DNA of 10,275 nucleotides from Thermoleophilia bacterium (GTDB lineage: Bacteria; Actinomycetota; Thermoleophilia; Gaiellales; SKUG01), in assembly GCA_020438525.1 (NCBI GenBank), contig JAGQUL010000078.1:1-10275 (forward strand), given 5' to 3'. The notes beneath the pieces were generated by a model. It did not search any database, was not told the DNA's origin, and saw only the letters and a program-made list of their open reading frames with translations. A program made the translations under genes and the position numbers. This document shows, one piece after another, positions 1 to 6,288 of the stretch (its first letter is position 1; every line of letters starts with the position of its first letter).

Positions 1-86
1 TCGCCGAACCGCTTCACCAGCCCGGAGCAGGCGAGCAGGGGCGCCCGGGCCGGCTCGCCCTCGCCGTCCGCTGCCGCCCGATCCAT
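1..86 (-). CDS. ABC transporter ATP-binding protein, N-terminal fragment
   Basis: Read on the minus strand from an ATG at 84-86, the first 28 codons run off the left edge. They encode a polar, Ala/Gly/Glu-rich lead of about 16 residues followed by LLACSGLVKRFG. This is the usual first beta strand and A-loop region of ABC ATPases (hydrophobic strand, then G-L-x-K-x-F/Y-G before the stacking aromatic and the Walker A). By family knowledge the complete protein would bind and hydrolyse ATP at the cytoplasmic face to power a transporter. Substrate and direction cannot be told from this piece. It is divergent from the lipoprotein gene at 235, with about 148 bases between the starts. No clear Shine-Dalgarno precedes the ATG. 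The Walker motifs lie outside the window, so the call rests on a short but characteristic motif. Confidence 0.72.
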   Translation of the reverse strand, partial: MDRAAADGEGEPARAPLLACSGLVKRFG

Positions 87-162
87 GCGGCCAGGGTGCC
101 ACGGCCGAACGGCACCCGCAGCGCGGGGCCCCGGGAGACGTGCCCGCACCCCGCCGATCCGC

Positions 163-168
163 TATACG
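163..168 (+). promoter_or_regulatory. Possible -10 box in the divergent intergenic region
   Basis: TATACG is the most AT-rich hexamer in the 87-234 gap between the divergent ABC ATPase and lipoprotein genes. It would place a transcript start about 60 bases before the lipoprotein GTG. No convincing -35 lies upstream, and the complementary strand also reads TATAGC here, so the direction is uncertain. The rest of the gap holds only GC-rich sequence and the ribosome binding site. Confidence 0.25.
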
Positions 169-224
169 TTGGGTCTCTCTCGCCGCACGGGCGCCCACGG
201 TGGACGCGGCCTCGCCCGACCCCC

Positions 225-230
225 AGGAGA
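225..230 (+). promoter_or_regulatory. Ribosome binding site fixing the start of the lipoprotein
   Basis: AGGAGA lies 4 bases before the GTG at 235. It selects this start over the upstream in-frame ATG at 85. Only the GTG start puts a lipoprotein signal peptide at the N-terminus. Confidence 0.7.
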
Positions 231-234
231 ACCC

Positions 235-1152
235 GTGCGCCTGATCCCCACCGCCCGTCGCGTCGCCCTCGCCGCCCTGCTCGCCGGCAGCTCGCTCCTC
301 ACGGGCTGCTACGACGCCCCCACCGCGCCCAAGGTGGCCGTGGGGTTCGGCTGCGAGGTGCGGTCGAACCACTGGATCGTGCCCAACACCACCACCAGCT
401 CCACGAGCACCTACACCACCTACGGGCCCCAGGCCGCCCCTCCGGGCGGTGAGATGACGATGCTGATCCGCCCCGAGCCCTTCTACCTGTCGCCGGGTGG
501 CAACGGCGGCACCGTCCAGAACCTCACCAACATGGTGTGGCGGGTCTACGTGCCGAACGGCACCGATCTGATCTCGCAGGCCATCGTCGGCTGGTCGAAC
601 GTGGGCTCGGGCCGCCCCACCTCCAGCGTCTCGGGCCGGCGCATCTTCGTCACCATCCCCGGACCGATCGGTGCCGGCACCACGGCCACCCTGCCCTCCC
701 TCTTCCTCCGGTTGCGGGTGACGGCCCCCGCCGGCTCGTGGATCCGTCCCCACGTCGCCGGCACGAGCTACTCGGATCCGGGCCTCTCGTTCGACCTCGC
801 CGTCACCGGCACCGCCGTGGGCGACCTGTCCCCGCACCTCAGCTGCTATCCGTCCGCCACCACCGACCTGCGCCGCACCCTGGTGAGCGCCGACACCAAG
901 GCGCCGGTGATCACGATCGCCAGCCCGGTGGACGGGGCCAGGATCCCCAAGGGCGCTCGGGTGCTCGCCGACTACGCCTGCGAGGACCACGACGGCATCG
1001 GTGTGCGCGTGGCCACCTGCTCGGGCACGGTGGCCGACGGAGCGCCGATCGCCACCGCCACGCTCGGGACCAAGACCTTCACGGTCACCGCCACCGACAT
1101 CGAGACCAAGCGGTCGTCCAAGACGGTCACCTACACCGTGGTCGCGCCGTAG
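235..1152 (+). CDS. Secreted lipoprotein with C-terminal Ig-like domain, function unknown
   Basis: The GTG start gives a 305-residue protein. Residues 1-25 form a lipoprotein signal peptide: basic RLIPTARR, hydrophobic stretch, lipobox LLTGC with the lipidated cysteine at residue 25. The mature protein should therefore be anchored on the outer face of the cytoplasmic membrane. A Thr/Ser-rich segment (about residues 50-62) leads into a beta-rich region of about 150 residues that I do not recognise. From about residue 222 a typical bacterial Ig-like module begins with DTKAPVITIASPVDGARIP and ends with TFTVTATD...VTYTVVAP. Such modules usually serve adhesion or spacing. A cysteine pair (in YACED and ATCSG) probably forms a disulfide within it. 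The gene has its own ribosome binding site and is followed by a candidate terminator, so it is likely monocistronic. No enzymatic motif is visible. Confidence 0.85.
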   Translation: MRLIPTARRVALAALLAGSSLLTGCYDAPTAPKVAVGFGCEVRSNHWIVPNTTTSSTSTYTTYGPQAAPPGGEMTMLIRPEPFYLSPGGNGGTVQNLTNMVWRVYVPNGTDLISQAIVGWSNVGSGRPTSSVSGRRIFVTIPGPIGAGTTATLPSLFLRLRVTAPAGSWIRPHVAGTSYSDPGLSFDLAVTGTAVGDLSPHLSCYPSATTDLRRTLVSADTKAPVITIASPVDGARIPKGARVLADYACEDHDGIGVRVATCSGTVADGAPIATATLGTKTFTVTATDIETKRSSKTVTYTVVAP

Positions 1153-1180
1153 CCCACGGCCCGCGGCGTCGGGTGGGTTT
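1153..1180 (+). terminator. Candidate weak intrinsic terminator
   Basis: Directly after the lipoprotein stop, CCCA (1153-1156) and CCCG (1160-1163) can pair with CGGG (1170-1173) and TGGG (1174-1177). The left arm has a 3-base bulge, the loop is 6 bases, and TTT (1178-1180) follows. The short T run and the bulge make it marginal, but its place right behind the stop fits a terminator. Confidence 0.35.
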
Positions 1181-1201
1181 GGAGCGGCGGCGGAGGGGGA
1201 A

Positions 1202-1591
1202 GCGCCTGGGGTGGCTCGCGATCCGATCGACCCGGTCGAGCTGCCCGGTGGTCAGGTGCTGCGCCCCGGAACCGACGTGATCATCCCGATCGGCGGCGTG
1301 CACCGCGACGAGCGGCTCTGGAATTCGCCGCTCGAGTTCCGACCGTCCCGCTTCCTCGACGGCGACGGCTCCTCCACCCGCGACCGCCACCGCATGGCAT
1401 ACCTGCCGTTCGGCACCGGGCCACGCATCTGCATCGGCTCCAACTTCGCGCTCCAGGAGCTCGTGCTCGTGCTCGCCACGATCCTCCAGCGCTACGAGGT
1501 CCACGCGCCCCACGACTGGCAGCTCGAGGCGTACTCCGGATTCATCCGTCGTCCACGCGGCGACCTGCCGCTTCGCGTCGTGCGCCGCTGA
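1202..1591 (+). pseudogene. Cytochrome P450, 3' fragment
   Basis: The frame encodes about 129 residues that match only the C-terminal part of a P450. Homology begins around APGVARDP, the segment just after the K helix. It continues with GGQVLRPGTDVIIPIGGVHRD (beta-sheet and meander region), the PxRF-like FRPSRFL, and the heme loop FGTGPRICIG (1409-1438), whose cysteine codon 1430-1432 would bind heme iron. L-helix FALQE and the C-terminal strands follow, to a normal stop. The CIGxxFAxxE form resembles the CYP102/CYP4-like group more than the HxCLGxxLAR type common in actinomycetes. The I-helix oxygen-binding threonine, the ExxR motif and about two thirds of the usual 400-450 residues are absent, because the lipoprotein gene and its terminator lie immediately upstream. 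A GTG at 1211 could start translation, but without a well-placed ribosome binding site. The downstream frame is undamaged, so the truncation may be recent, or it may be an assembly join. Confidence 0.85.
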
Positions 1592-1595
1592 CCAG

Positions 1596-1638
1596 GTTTC
1601 GCATGCTGGTGTCGGAAATCGACACTGGAATGCGAAAC
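1596..1638. repeat. Imperfect palindrome (hairpin), possible REP-like element
   Basis: Two 19-base arms (1596-1614 and 1620-1638) flank the 5-base loop GAAAT. The arms pair at 16 of 19 positions: a 9-base outer stem (GTTTCGCAT with ATGCGAAAC), a 4-position section with one match, and a 6-base inner stem (GTGTCG with CGACAC). It begins 4 bases after the P450 stop. No T run follows on the plus strand, so it is not a standard intrinsic terminator. It is less GC-rich than its surroundings. No second copy is visible in this window. Confidence 0.7.
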
Positions 1639-1700
1639 TCGCGGTGGGGTGGGATGTGGGTCGGATCGTGCCGCCGCCGCACCACCTCCGATCGCGCCGC

Positions 1701-1706
1701 TACGAT
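1701..1706 (+). promoter_or_regulatory. Candidate -10 box, near-leaderless exonuclease transcript
   Basis: TACGAT fits the actinobacterial TAnnnT -10 pattern and ends 9 bases before the ATG at 1716. A start about 7 bases downstream would leave only 2-3 untranslated bases. No Shine-Dalgarno is seen before this ATG, which agrees with leaderless translation. A -35 is not recognisable. Confidence 0.45.
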
Positions 1707-1715
1707 GCCACCTGC

Positions 1716-2288
1716 ATGCGTTGGGCCGCCATCGACTTCGAGACCGCCACCTACAGTCGCGCCAGCGCGTGCGCGCTCGGCGTGGTGATCGTCGAGGACG
1801 GTCGCGAGCTGCACCGCCAGGCATGGCTGATCCGCCCGCCCGGCAACGAGTACCAGTCGGGCAACATCGCGATCCACGGGATCCGCCCCGCCGACACCGC
1901 CGAATCACCCGAGTTCCCCCACGTCTGGGCGGAGGCGCTCCACCTGATCGGCGACCGACCGCTCGTCGCGCACAACGCACCCTTCGACATGGGGGTCGTG
2001 CGCCGCAGCTGCGAGCACTTCGCGATCGACACGCCCGACCTTCCCTACCTGTGCACCGTCCAGCTGTCGCGCCGAACCTGGCCCGACCTGTCGGCGCACA
2101 AGCTGCCGATCGTCTCCGAGCACGTCGGAGTCGAGCTCGACCACCACGACGCGCTCAGCGATGCAGTCGCCTGCTCGCGCATCCTGCACGCCTGCATCGA
2201 GGCCGCGGGCGTCGACTCCCTCGATGCGCTCGTCGCCCACCACGCCATGCGCGAGCGCCGGATCGCGCCCGCAGCAGCTCCGGTCTGA
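1716..2288 (+). CDS. DnaQ-like DEDDh 3'-5' exonuclease
   Basis: This 190-residue cytoplasmic protein has all three exonuclease motifs of the DnaQ (DEDDh) superfamily. ExoI is AIDFET (D7, E9), ExoII is AHNAPFD (D91) and ExoIII is HDALSD (H144, D149). These residues bind two divalent metal ions that hydrolyse DNA or RNA from the 3' end. An IHGI segment (53-56), typical of polymerase-III-epsilon-like exonucleases, is also present. It is a single catalytic domain with a short tail and no polymerase, helicase or GIY-YIG partner. It could act as a stand-alone proofreading or repair exonuclease, or in RNA trimming; the substrate cannot be inferred. The ATG at 1716 is preferred because ExoI starts almost immediately after it and a -10 box sits just upstream. 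In-frame extension to 1644 encodes nothing family-like. The rhomboid gene follows after 49 bases. Confidence 0.9.
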   Translation: MRWAAIDFETATYSRASACALGVVIVEDGRELHRQAWLIRPPGNEYQSGNIAIHGIRPADTAESPEFPHVWAEALHLIGDRPLVAHNAPFDMGVVRRSCEHFAIDTPDLPYLCTVQLSRRTWPDLSAHKLPIVSEHVGVELDHHDALSDAVACSRILHACIEAAGVDSLDALVAHHAMRERRIAPAAAPV

Positions 2289-2324
2289 CGCCGCCTCGCC
2301 GGGTCGTCGTCGCCCCTTCCGTGC

Positions 2325-2330
2325 GAGTAT
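2325..2330 (+). promoter_or_regulatory. Candidate -10 box, leaderless rhomboid transcript
   Basis: GAGTAT ends exactly 7 bases before the GTG at 2338. That spacing would put the transcript start at or next to the start codon. The hexamer departs from TAnnnT at its first base, and no Shine-Dalgarno is present. Confidence 0.35.
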
Positions 2331-2337
2331 CCCCGTC

Positions 2338-3360
2338 GTGAGGCTGCGCCCGCAGGACCCGATGCGAACCAAGGCCACCGACTCCGGCGTGGAGGACGGC
2401 TGGCACGGCGCGCGCATCGGCGCCGAGACCCGCGACCGCGCCCGTCGCGCCGAGACCCGCATCCACACCGGGATCGACATCGGTGAGCCCGGCCGCGCCA
2501 CGGTCACGATCGCGTTCCTGGCGCTCACGCTCGCGGCCACCATCATCGAGTTCGCCACCTTCGGCACGAGCCCGACCACCAGCGAGCTCTCGCGCTCGGG
2601 CGGCGCCGGCGTCGGCGTGGTCGCCACCGGCGCATGGTGGAAGCTGCTCGCATCCAACCTGCTCCACGCAAACGTCCTGCACGTCGCGATGAACGCGTTC
2701 GTCATCTACCTCACCGGCCGCTGGCTCGAGCACCTCGCCGGCCGCGCGATCATGGTCGCCACGATCCTCTGGAGCGCGATCGCCGCCGGCGTGTTCGGAA
2801 TCCTCGTCGACACCCCGAGCGTGTCGATCGGCGCCTCCGGCGTGGCGTTCGGCATCGTCGGCTGCGCGATCGCGATCGATCCGCGTGCGCGCACTGCCAC
2901 AGGCCTGATCGCGCGCCAGCTCGGCGTGGTCAACGTCGTGATCACCTTCATCGCGCCCGGCATCTCGATCGGCGGCCACCTCGGCGGGCTCGCCGCCGGG
3001 CTCGCGGTCGGCGCCCTGGCCTGGAGCCGCACGCGGCGCGACGACGACCACCCCGTCGGTCGCCCCCGTCGTGCCGCTGCCGCCACCCTCGTTGCCGCAT
3101 GGATCCCGTTCGCCGCGATCGCGGTCGCCGGACCGAGCGTCCTGCCCGGCGACCTCGCCCACGCGCGCGGAACGCTCACCGCATCGCTGCTCGAGCGCCA
3201 GCTCTCCGGCGCGACGCTCTCGAGCGGACTGAAGATCGACACCGCGAGCTGCACCGCGACCAGCGACCTGCTCGTCTACGACTGCGACCTCGACGGCCGC
3301 CGCGGCACCGTCACCTTCAGCACCCGCGACGACCAGTGGTCGCTCGCCACGGCGCGCTGA
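2338..3360 (+). CDS. Rhomboid-family intramembrane serine protease with extra C-terminal segment
   Basis: This is a 340-residue polytopic membrane protein. A charged cytoplasmic lead (1-53) is followed by a first membrane segment (about 54-72). The rhomboid signature WWKLLASNLLHANVLHVAMN comes next, holding the conserved H110, H115 and N119 that line the oxyanion site. The catalytic serine is S167 in GASG, and the partner histidine is H214 in GGHLGG, each within a predicted helix. Both members of the Ser-His dyad are therefore present, and the protein should cleave transmembrane segments of other membrane proteins. A seventh hydrophobic segment (about 249-266) leads to a soluble tail (267-340) with two cysteines, C305 and C316, and a short beta pattern. 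The tail resembles DUF4333-type modules of actinobacterial membrane proteins. With a seventh helix it would lie outside the cell, where the cysteines could pair. GTG 2338 is chosen for the -10 spacing; ATG 2362 is an alternative. The substrate is unknown. Confidence 0.88.
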   Translation: MRLRPQDPMRTKATDSGVEDGWHGARIGAETRDRARRAETRIHTGIDIGEPGRATVTIAFLALTLAATIIEFATFGTSPTTSELSRSGGAGVGVVATGAWWKLLASNLLHANVLHVAMNAFVIYLTGRWLEHLAGRAIMVATILWSAIAAGVFGILVDTPSVSIGASGVAFGIVGCAIAIDPRARTATGLIARQLGVVNVVITFIAPGISIGGHLGGLAAGLAVGALAWSRTRRDDDHPVGRPRRAAAATLVAAWIPFAAIAVAGPSVLPGDLAHARGTLTASLLERQLSGATLSSGLKIDTASCTATSDLLVYDCDLDGRRGTVTFSTRDDQWSLATAR

Positions 3361-3388
3361 TCGCCCGAACCGCTCCCGCACGGTCGGC

Positions 3389-3394
3389 TAATCT
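3389..3394 (+). promoter_or_regulatory. Candidate -10 box, leaderless transcript of GH123-like lipoprotein
   Basis: TAATCT is a good TAnnnT match and ends 7 bases before the GTG at 3402. No Shine-Dalgarno precedes that GTG. The rhomboid stop is only 28 bases upstream of the hexamer, so this gene probably has its own promoter. Confidence 0.5.
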
Positions 3395-3401
3395 CTCGCA
3401 C

Positions 3402-5117
3402 GTGCGTCGCCATGCCGTCCCCGCCCAGCTGATCGTGTTCGTCGCCGCCGCCGTGGTGGCGGTCTCCGGCTGCGGGTCGCCGGCCAGCTCCGACGAGCGG
3501 CGCGTCGAGCTGCCGCCCGCCACGCTCGACCACGCGGTGCTGTCCTCGATCACGCGCCTCACCCCGAAGGTCGACGTGGCCCAGCCCGGCGCAGCCGACG
3601 AGATCGAGCTCGACGCTGCACGCGGCGAGCGCGAGGCCGCGCAGGTCGTGGCATGGGCAACGAGCGGCGAGCCCACCGTCGTGCTCGAGCACACCGCGCT
3701 CAGCGGCCCGTCCGGCGCGAAGATCGCCACGCGCGACGTGCGCACCTACGTCGAGCAGCCGATGACCGTCGAACGCGGATCGCCGGCAGGCCGACCCGGC
3801 ACCTACGTGGATCCGTTGATCCCGTCCGCGAAGCGCCCCGTGCAGGTCACCGAAACCCGGCGGATGCTCGCGTGGGTCGACGTGGCCGTGCCGGTCGATG
3901 CGACCCCCGGCACCTATACCGGCGAGCTGCGGATCCACCAGGCGGGCGACGACGGTTCCCCGCTCGGTGGCGACCGCGGGATCCTGCAGCGGATCCCGAT
4001 CACGGTTCGCGTGCATCGCGCCGTGATCCCGAAGCTGCCGACGCTGGGCTCGCACGTCGGGCTCGACCAGTCGCAGCTCGTGCGTTTCGAGGGCGTGAAG
4101 CCGGGGTCGCTCGAGCTGCGCGACGTGACCGAGCGCTACGCGGCCGAGCTCGCCGACGCCCGGCTCTCGGTCGGCGACGTAGGCGTGCTGCCGCCCGATA
4201 CGCTCCCGGGCGAGCAGTCCCGCAGCGACGACGACGCCTACCTGCGGCGGGTGTTCGGACGCCGCGGCGTGGCGAGCGTGCGGATCCCGTTCTACCTCAC
4301 GTATCCGTTCAAGGACCCGCTCGGCGCCGATCGCGCCGCCGCGGTCTCGTACCTGCGCAATGCGGCAGCCTGGGCGCGCCGCAACGGCTGGGCCGACCGC
4401 GCGTACGTGTTCGCGTTCGACGAGCCCGACGACTCCGCCGCGGGCGACGTGCGCGAGCTGCACGAGCTCCTGCGCGAGGCCGATCCGACGCTGCGCCAGC
4501 TCGTCACGCGCGAGGCATCGGCCCCGGGGTTCCGTGGCAGCGTCGACATCTGGGCGCCCAACATCAGCCCGTCACGCTTCCGCCAGGCCGATGTCGCCCG
4601 GGCGCGCCGCGCTGGCAACGAGACGTGGTGGTACCCGTCGATCACGACGTTCGCTCCGTACCCCGACCTGTTCATCGACGAGCTGCGCCCGACGCCCCGC
4701 GCGCTCGGCTGGCTCGCGTGGCAGCACGGCGTGACCGGGATCCTCTACTGGTCGGCCACCCACTGGCACGAGGTGAAGGATCCCTACGCCGACCCCGCCA
4801 CGTACAACGAGACCGACGTGGACGGCAACGGCGACGGCGTGCTGCTCTACCCGGGCGGCCCGATCGGGCTGCCCGGCACGCCGGTGCCGAGCGTGCGCCT
4901 GCTGCAGCTGCGCGACGGCATCGAGGATCACGACCTGCTGGCCGGCGCGGACTGTCGCGGAACGGCCGCCGATCGCGCGAGGCTGCGCCGGCTCGCGCGT
5001 GCGGCCGCGCCTCGACTGGATCGCATCGAAACGTCACCTGCGCAGGTGAAGGCCCTGCGCAGCGCAGCTTTCGCGGTGCTCGATCGCGAACCCGACGGTG
5101 CGGGATGCGGCACGTGA
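3402..5117 (+). CDS. GH123/DUF4091-type glycoside-hydrolase-like lipoprotein
   Basis: This 571-residue protein starts with a lipoprotein signal peptide: RRH, hydrophobic core, lipobox VSGC with C24. It should be anchored outside the membrane. Residues about 50-205 form a beta-sandwich-like domain with the phrase DVAVPVDATPGTYTGELRI, typical of the N-terminal part of DUF4091 proteins. The catalytic-type barrel follows: FAFDEP (D340-E341), the aromatic stretch GILYWSATHW (446-455), GDGVLLYPG (477-485), and VRLLQLRDGIEDHDLL (498-513), the family hallmark. In GH123 beta-N-acetylgalactosaminidases an adjacent Asp-Glu pair performs substrate-assisted hydrolysis, and D340/E341 correspond to it. Activity on an N-acetylhexosamine glycan is plausible but unproven, as most DUF4091 proteins are uncharacterised. 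The start fits the lipobox and a -10 box 7 bases upstream. It lies 41 bases after the rhomboid gene and 70 before the phosphatase gene. No sugar transporter or regulator is adjacent. Confidence 0.85.
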   Translation: MRRHAVPAQLIVFVAAAVVAVSGCGSPASSDERRVELPPATLDHAVLSSITRLTPKVDVAQPGAADEIELDAARGEREAAQVVAWATSGEPTVVLEHTALSGPSGAKIATRDVRTYVEQPMTVERGSPAGRPGTYVDPLIPSAKRPVQVTETRRMLAWVDVAVPVDATPGTYTGELRIHQAGDDGSPLGGDRGILQRIPITVRVHRAVIPKLPTLGSHVGLDQSQLVRFEGVKPGSLELRDVTERYAAELADARLSVGDVGVLPPDTLPGEQSRSDDDAYLRRVFGRRGVASVRIPFYLTYPFKDPLGADRAAAVSYLRNAAAWARRNGWADRAYVFAFDEPDDSAAGDVRELHELLREADPTLRQLVTREASAPGFRGSVDIWAPNISPSRFRQADVARARRAGNETWWYPSITTFAPYPDLFIDELRPTPRALGWLAWQHGVTGILYWSATHWHEVKDPYADPATYNETDVDGNGDGVLLYPGGPIGLPGTPVPSVRLLQLRDGIEDHDLLAGADCRGTAADRARLRRLARAAAPRLDRIETSPAQVKALRSAAFAVLDREPDGAGCGT

Positions 5118-5130
5118 CGGCCTGAATCGG

Positions 5131-5136
5131 TAGGTT
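5131..5136 (+). promoter_or_regulatory. Candidate -10 box upstream of the metallophosphoesterase
   Basis: TAGGTT fits TAnnnT and lies in the 70-base gap after the GH123-like gene. A start about 7 bases downstream would give a leader of roughly 45 bases containing a GC hairpin and a Shine-Dalgarno. No good -35 is visible. Confidence 0.35.
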
Positions 5137-5149
5137 CCGATCATCCTCG

Positions 5150-5170
5150 CGCGCGCGAACCCTGCGCGCG
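5150..5170 (+). other. GC hairpin in the presumed 5' leader of the phosphatase
   Basis: CGCGCGC (5150-5156) and GCGCGCG (5164-5170) are perfect inverted arms around a 7-base loop. The stem ends 8 bases before the Shine-Dalgarno, so in RNA it could protect the 5' end or affect ribosome access. It has no T run and is not a terminator. Confidence 0.45.
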
Positions 5171-5178
5171 TCGTCATC

Positions 5179-5183
5179 GGGAG
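5179..5183 (+). promoter_or_regulatory. Ribosome binding site of the metallophosphoesterase
   Basis: GGGAG lies 4 bases before the ATG at 5188. It is one of only two clear Shine-Dalgarno sites in the window and supports this start. Confidence 0.55.
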
Positions 5184-5187
5184 ACGC

Positions 5188-6288
5188 ATGGAGATCGAGA
5201 TCAATCCGAACGTGTTCGCGGCGCCGCGCAACCGGCCGCCCGGCATGGATCCGAACGTCGCGTACCAGCCGATGCTCGAGCATCGCAACCAGGCGTTCGA
5301 CTGGATCTCGAAGACCGCGATCAAGCTCTACTACGACTCCGGTGCCGCCTCCGTGCCGCCGAAGGTGCTCGACTGGCTGCGACGCAAGGACCTGTCGCCG
5401 ATCGGTGGCACGCCCGGCACCCCCCTCCCGGATCCGGACGGTGCCTACAAGGTCGCCGTGATCGGTGACATGGGCGAGGGATCGCCCGCGCAGGACCGCA
5501 ACACGAAGCAGATCATGCGCTGGCGACCGACACACGTCGCGACCGTGGGCGACAACGTCTACCCGCTCGGTCGCGAGCGTGACTGGGCCAAGCGCTTCGA
5601 TCCGCACTACGAGGAGCTGCGCATGTCGACGACATGGCAGCCGGCGCTCGGCAACCACGACTACTACGCCGGTGACCTCACGCCCTACTTCAAGCGCTTC
5701 CCGCAGCTCAAGGGCCAGGCCTACTACTCGTGGAGCCTCGGCCCCGCAGATTTCTTCGTGATCGATACCGAGCAGCGGCTCGACGGCGCGAGCGCCCAGC
5801 ACGCCTGGCTCGAACAGGCGCTCGCCGGCTCGCACGCCGCCTACAAGGTGATCCAGATGCATCGCCCGATGGTGTCGTCGCGCGCCGGGTCGATCGGTCG
5901 CAACATCTACGGCTCGCTCGGTCCGATGCTCGCGAAGTACGGCGTGCAGCTCGTGCTCGCAGGCCACGAGCACGGCTACGAGCGCTCGGTCCCGCTCAAG
6001 GGGACGACGTTCATGGTCGTGGGCGGCGGCGGCGCCACGACGTACGGCTACCCGGGCAGAATGCCCGACCACACGCAGGTTCGCACCGGCCGCAACCACC
6101 ACCTCGAGATGGCGTACAACGCAGCGGAGATGGTGCTGCGCGCAGTCGATGATCGTGGCAGTGTGTACGACACGTTCCGACTCACGCCCAATGGCAAGGT
6201 CACGGAGGCCGACGGCTCGGTGACCCAGGCCGCGTCCGGTGCCACCGAGCTCGCGCTCGAGACGGTCGCCGCGGGCGCCCCCGCCTGA
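5188..6288 (+). CDS. Purple-acid-phosphatase-like metallophosphoesterase
   Basis: The 366-residue protein carries the full set of calcineurin-like metallophosphoesterase motifs: VIGDMG (D94), GDNVY (D122, Y125), GNHD (N156, H157), IQMHRP (H225) and GHEH (H260, H262). The tyrosine of GDxxY is the iron ligand that marks purple acid phosphatases and related TRAP-type enzymes. A dimetal phosphomonoesterase or phosphodiesterase is therefore likely. Unlike most such enzymes it has no signal peptide or lipobox. It starts with about 85 polar, proline-containing residues (MEIEINPNVFAAPRNRPPGM onward) that I cannot assign and that precede the catalytic domain. It ends with a Thr/Ala-rich tail after the final strand. 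It is either cytoplasmic or exported by a route not visible here. The ATG has a good ribosome binding site. Its TGA directly abuts the stop of the minus-strand lipoprotein gene. Substrate unknown. Confidence 0.88.
   Translation: MEIEINPNVFAAPRNRPPGMDPNVAYQPMLEHRNQAFDWISKTAIKLYYDSGAASVPPKVLDWLRRKDLSPIGGTPGTPLPDPDGAYKVAVIGDMGEGSPAQDRNTKQIMRWRPTHVATVGDNVYPLGRERDWAKRFDPHYEELRMSTTWQPALGNHDYYAGDLTPYFKRFPQLKGQAYYSWSLGPADFFVIDTEQRLDGASAQHAWLEQALAGSHAAYKVIQMHRPMVSSRAGSIGRNIYGSLGPMLAKYGVQLVLAGHEHGYERSVPLKGTTFMVVGGGGATTYGYPGRMPDHTQVRTGRNHHLEMAYNAAEMVLRAVDDRGSVYDTFRLTPNGKVTEADGSVTQAASGATELALETVAAGAPA

Noticed and set aside
1171..1211. G-rich stretch (GGGTGGG...GGGGG...GGGG) as a possible G-quadruplex
   Set aside because: The loop of about 17 bases between the second and third G runs is too long for a standard quadruplex. 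It may simply be part of the junction and terminator.
1603..1788. Short plus-strand frame starting within the palindrome
   Set aside because: It has no motif or ribosome binding site and overlaps the start of the exonuclease gene in another frame.
2155..3381. Minus-strand open frame of 408 codons opposite the rhomboid gene
   Set aside because: Its composition is Gly/Ala/Asp/Arg repeats without a domain, and the plus strand encodes a full rhomboid core.
4672..6102. Minus-strand open frame of 476 codons opposite the GH123-like and phosphatase genes
   Set aside because: The sequence is low-complexity Arg/Ala/His, while both plus-strand frames carry complete family motifs. It is a codon-bias shadow.
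1716..6288. The four plus-strand genes as one functional operon or defence system
   Set aside because: The families (exonuclease, rhomboid, glycosidase-like lipoprotein, phosphatase) have no known common pathway, and each gene has a candidate -10 box of its own.
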